Assembly: GCA_032128395.1 (NCBI GenBank)
Contig: JAQBGV010000066.1
Coordinates: 1 to 6,750, forward strand
Direction: 5' to 3'
Source: JAQBGV01 sp032128395
Lineage (GTDB): Bacteria > Planctomycetota > UBA8108 > UBA1146
DNA: 6,750 bases
In this document: positions 5,157 to 6,750 of the stretch, in pieces
How the letters are laid out: each line of letters starts with the position of its first letter
Numbering within the stretch: the stretch's first letter is position 1
The notes under the pieces: model-generated
Database searches by the model: none
What the model was told of the DNA's origin: nothing
What the model saw: only the letters and a program-made list of their open reading frames with translations
Position numbers and translations under genes: made by a program

Positions 5157-6443
5157 ATGAAGCGATTTCTCGGCGTCGCGGTCCTTGCTGCCGCAGTTGC
5201 GGCCGGCTCGACCGCCCAGGGCCAGACCACCTACAGCTTGTCGGTGAGCGGGGCCACTACCCACGACATCAACTCGAACTTCGACATGTCGGTCCTGATC
5301 GACACTTCGGCGGGGATCAACCTCGCTGGTTGGTCCTACGGCCTCTGTCATGACGCAGCGCTCTTCGACATCACCGGGGTCGCGAACGGCGCCACCACAC
5401 TGACCGTCAAGAACGGCGCCTTGCCCGACTTCAACAACATCAACATGATCCCCGGCAGCGGGTTCACGGTCGGCGTGGTGATCTGCTTCACCGGCTGCGC
5501 GTCCCTCGCTCCCGGGAGCGGCCACGAGCTCAACGTCGCGAGCTACCATGCCGGCGCCGCGGAAGGCCTCGGCGACCTGAACTTCTGCGACACGCTCGGC
5601 ATTCCTCCGGTCTCCACCGTGGTGGTCGAGGGAGGGCTCTCGGTCACGCCCAGCACGCAGGGGCTCGTGCTCGAGTTCTCCGCTCCGCCCCCGGCCAGCT
5701 TCGACTACATCGCCCCGGACATGTCCGCGAACTTCGACGCGGCCAGCGGTCTCGGAGCGCTCTCCGCCCAGTTCTCGATCCTCGAGGATGCGGCCAGCCC
5801 GGGCTTTCCGAACACCAGCCAGGGTTTCTCGATGGGCCTCTCTCACGACTCGGCGATCCTCTCGATCACCGCTGGGCCCGTCCCGATCCTCCCCTTCTCC
5901 CCTGACTTCATCGGTCCGGGCGTGTCGGCGAACGGCTGGACGATCGGCGTGGTGTACAGCTTCGCCGGACAGAACACGTTGAACTTCACCGTGGCGACCC
6001 CGGTCATTTCGGTCGATTACGGGATCTCCGGTCTCGCAGGCTCGCCGGACACCAGCACGCCGCTGACCTGGTCGAACTCGCTCGGAAACCCCGCGGTCTC
6101 GAACGTGGTCGTCGTCGGCGGACTGAGCCTCGATGCGAACTTCGACGACGGACTGATCCAGCTGTTCGGGATCACCGATACGCCGTTCGTTCGCGCGGAC
6201 TGCAACTCGGACCTTCGGATCGATATCGCGGACGGGATCTGGATTCTCAACGACCTGTTCCAGGGCGGCGCCAGCGGCGTTTGCGCAGAGGCGTGTGACG
6301 CGGATGACAGTGGATCGCTCGACATGATCGACGCGATCTACATCTTCCAGTACCGCCTGCTCAACGGTCCGGCCCCGGTCGCTCCGTTCCCCGCCTGCGG
6401 AATCGACGCCGGCGCGGTCTGCGACACCAGTAGCTGCCAGTAA
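5157..6443 (+). CDS. Secreted protein: two cohesin-like modules plus dockerin-like domain
   Basis: This 428-residue exported protein has the same plan as the gene at 366-1694 but is clearly diverged. The signal peptide is 1-20 (STA before Gln21) or 1-22. Module 1 (about 24-176) has 'GWSYGLCHD' (58-66), a 'VGVVICFTGC' strand (105-114) with two extra Cys where the paralogues have a 'GVVIDLFGG' strand, and 'TVVVEGGLS' near 154-162. Module 2 (about 181-337) opens 'FDYIAPDMSA' and contains 'GFSMGLSHDS' (223-232), 'NGWTIGVVYSF' (259-269) and 'NVVVVGGLSLD'. In the dockerin-like domain, loop 1 is D348-D359 ('DCNSDLRIDIAD') and loop 2 is D381-D392 ('DADDSGSLDMID'), both with acidic ligands. The usual 'FRRGD' entry reads 'FVRAD'. 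The tail 'APFPACG' ends with 'CDTSSCQ', so the terminal Cys pair is spaced x4 and followed by Gln, unlike the other members. It is probably second in a two-gene operon, with a terminator downstream. Confidence 0.88.
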   Translation: MKRFLGVAVLAAAVAAGSTAQGQTTYSLSVSGATTHDINSNFDMSVLIDTSAGINLAGWSYGLCHDAALFDITGVANGATTLTVKNGALPDFNNINMIPGSGFTVGVVICFTGCASLAPGSGHELNVASYHAGAAEGLGDLNFCDTLGIPPVSTVVVEGGLSVTPSTQGLVLEFSAPPPASFDYIAPDMSANFDAASGLGALSAQFSILEDAASPGFPNTSQGFSMGLSHDSAILSITAGPVPILPFSPDFIGPGVSANGWTIGVVYSFAGQNTLNFTVATPVISVDYGISGLAGSPDTSTPLTWSNSLGNPAVSNVVVVGGLSLDANFDDGLIQLFGITDTPFVRADCNSDLRIDIADGIWILNDLFQGGASGVCAEACDADDSGSLDMIDAIYIFQYRLLNGPAPVAPFPACGIDAGAVCDTSSCQ

Positions 6444-6445
6444 GG

Positions 6446-6480
6446 TTGGGGGGCTGACTCCCAGCCCCCTCTCGCTCGCG
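6446..6480 (+). repeat. Hairpin-forming intergenic repeat, copy 1
   Basis: A 35-base unit begins TTGGGGGG and ends in the 19-base block CAGCCCCCTCTCGCTCGCG (6462-6480), which recurs exactly at 6554-6572. It folds as GGGGGCTG (6449-6456) with CAGCCCCC (6462-6469) over a 5-base loop. No T-run follows, so on its own it is a weak terminator; it begins 2 bases after the stop codon. Confidence 0.65.
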
Positions 6481-6488
6481 ATTTCATC

Positions 6489-6540
6489 GCCAGCCCGAGG
6501 ACAAGCTTAGGCTTGTCCTCGGGCTGGCTTTCATTTTCTT
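6489..6540 (+). terminator. Intrinsic terminator after the two-gene unit
   Basis: A perfect 18-bp stem (left arm 6489-6506, right arm 6511-6528) closes on a TTAG loop and is followed by TTT, CA, then TTTTCTT (to 6540). The stem contains AAGCTT at its apex. It is the strongest terminator in the window, placed 45 bases after the stop codon. Confidence 0.9.
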
Positions 6541-6572
6541 GGGGGCTCGCTCGCAGCCCCCTCTCGCTCGCG
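6539..6572 (+). repeat. Hairpin-forming intergenic repeat, copy 2
   Basis: A 34-base unit is homologous to 6446-6480. It folds as GGGGGCT (6541-6547) with AGCCCCC (6555-6561) over the loop CGCTCGC, and ends in the shared 19-base block. The loop differs between the copies while the stem is kept, and the two copies bracket the terminator hairpin. Confidence 0.65.
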
Positions 6573-6639
6573 GCAGAGCCGCTCGCGATTCACCCCAACG
6601 AGGCGAGCTCTGCTCGCTTGGCTCGCGAGTGTTTTGGGG
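6570..6639 (+). repeat. CTCGC-rich palindrome cluster
   Basis: Several nested inverted repeats follow repeat copy 2: GCGGC (6570-6574) with GCCGC (6578-6582), GCGAGC (6603-6608) with GCTCGC (6612-6617), an 8-base palindrome CTCGCGAG (6622-6629), and CCCCAA (6593-6598) with TTGGGG (6634-6639) enclosing the last two. The pentamer CTCGC appears nine times between 6471 and 6626. GCTCGCGATT occurs at 6474-6483 and again at 6581-6590. This looks like an intergenic repeat block, not coding sequence. Confidence 0.5.
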
Positions 6640-6750
6640 CAACCGCGAGCTGCTGGCGGCCCTGGCTGGCTGCATCGATGGCCTCGACCCCAAGCGGCGG
6701 CTGTTCTTGATCACCAAGCTGCTCGGCATGATCGCCTCCGACGGGCGTAT
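6629..6750 (+). CDS. Possible 5' part of a new gene or a gene fragment, running off the window
   Basis: From GTG 6629 the frame is open to the window end (40 codons plus two bases). From about 6638 nearly every third codon position is G or C, as in real genes here. The peptide reads 'NRELLAALAGCIDGLDP' then 'KRRLFLITKLLGMIASDGR', two probable helices ending in a DGR turn. From memory, this resembles TerB-like helical domains, or the helical C-terminal region of some large M48-type peptidases with a 'DGrvt...E.ELLR' pattern; it is too short to decide. The GTG has no good ribosome site and sits inside the palindrome cluster, and the frame stays open upstream of it. The true start may therefore be elsewhere, or this may be a 5'-truncated remnant. 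Confidence 0.35.
   Translation, partial: MFWGNRELLAALAGCIDGLDPKRRLFLITKLLGMIASDGR

Noticed and set aside
4077..5846. 589-codon open frame on the minus strand
   Set aside because: It lies opposite two well-supported genes. Its Arg/Asp/Glu/Val-rich, low-complexity translation is typical of the antisense of GC-rich coding DNA, and it has no domain or signal.
6446..6640. CRISPR array
   Set aside because: There are only two units of about 35 bases with unequal, structured content between them, so this is not a regular repeat-spacer pattern.
6513..6710. 65-codon open frame across the terminator and repeat block
   Set aside because: It begins inside the right arm of the terminator hairpin and runs through palindromes, and the coding-like codon pattern at the end of the window is in another frame.

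Overview
The window is GC-rich (roughly 60-65% by eye) and is almost entirely filled by a one-directional (+ strand) array of paralogous exported proteins. Each has an N-terminal signal peptide, one to three beta-rich cohesin-like modules, and a C-terminal dockerin-like domain with two EF-hand-type calcium loops, ending in a short cysteine-containing tail. This architecture, with openings such as 'FRRGDANFDG' and tails such as 'PPAPFPxCG' or 'DPTDDxLxC', is what I know from large families of secreted proteins in marine Planctomycetota. I therefore infer a planctomycete or close relative. No phylogenetic marker gene is present, so this rests on style of protein only.

Layout. 1-195: the last 64 codons of a gene cut by the window edge, encoding the end of a dockerin-like domain. 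366-1694: a 442-residue protein with two cohesin-like modules plus a dockerin-like domain, followed by a strong intrinsic terminator (1719-1759). 1883-2722: a 279-residue close paralogue of the preceding gene that lacks the second module, followed by a related terminator (about 2747-2781). 2786-3281: about 500 bases without a gene, probably holding the promoter and a structured 5' leader for the next unit. 3282-5111: a 609-residue protein with three modules, the third rich in cysteine, plus a dockerin-like domain. 5157-6443: a 428-residue two-module protein 45 bases downstream, very likely cotranscribed with the previous gene. 6444-6640: an intergenic block with an 18-bp terminator hairpin flanked by two copies of a hairpin-forming repeat, then more CTCGC-rich palindromes. 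6629-6750: a possible new gene or gene fragment running off the window end.

How the genes may work together. All are exported, none shows an enzymatic domain or a membrane anchor, and every complete protein carries both a cohesin-like part and a dockerin-like part. A reasonable but unproven idea is that they are building blocks of a calcium-dependent extracellular or cell-surface assembly, with subunits of different length made by gain and loss of modules. The cohesin-like assignment is by pattern (beta-rich, about 150 residues, recurring motifs), not by a profile search. The dockerin-like EF-hand assignment is firm at motif level.
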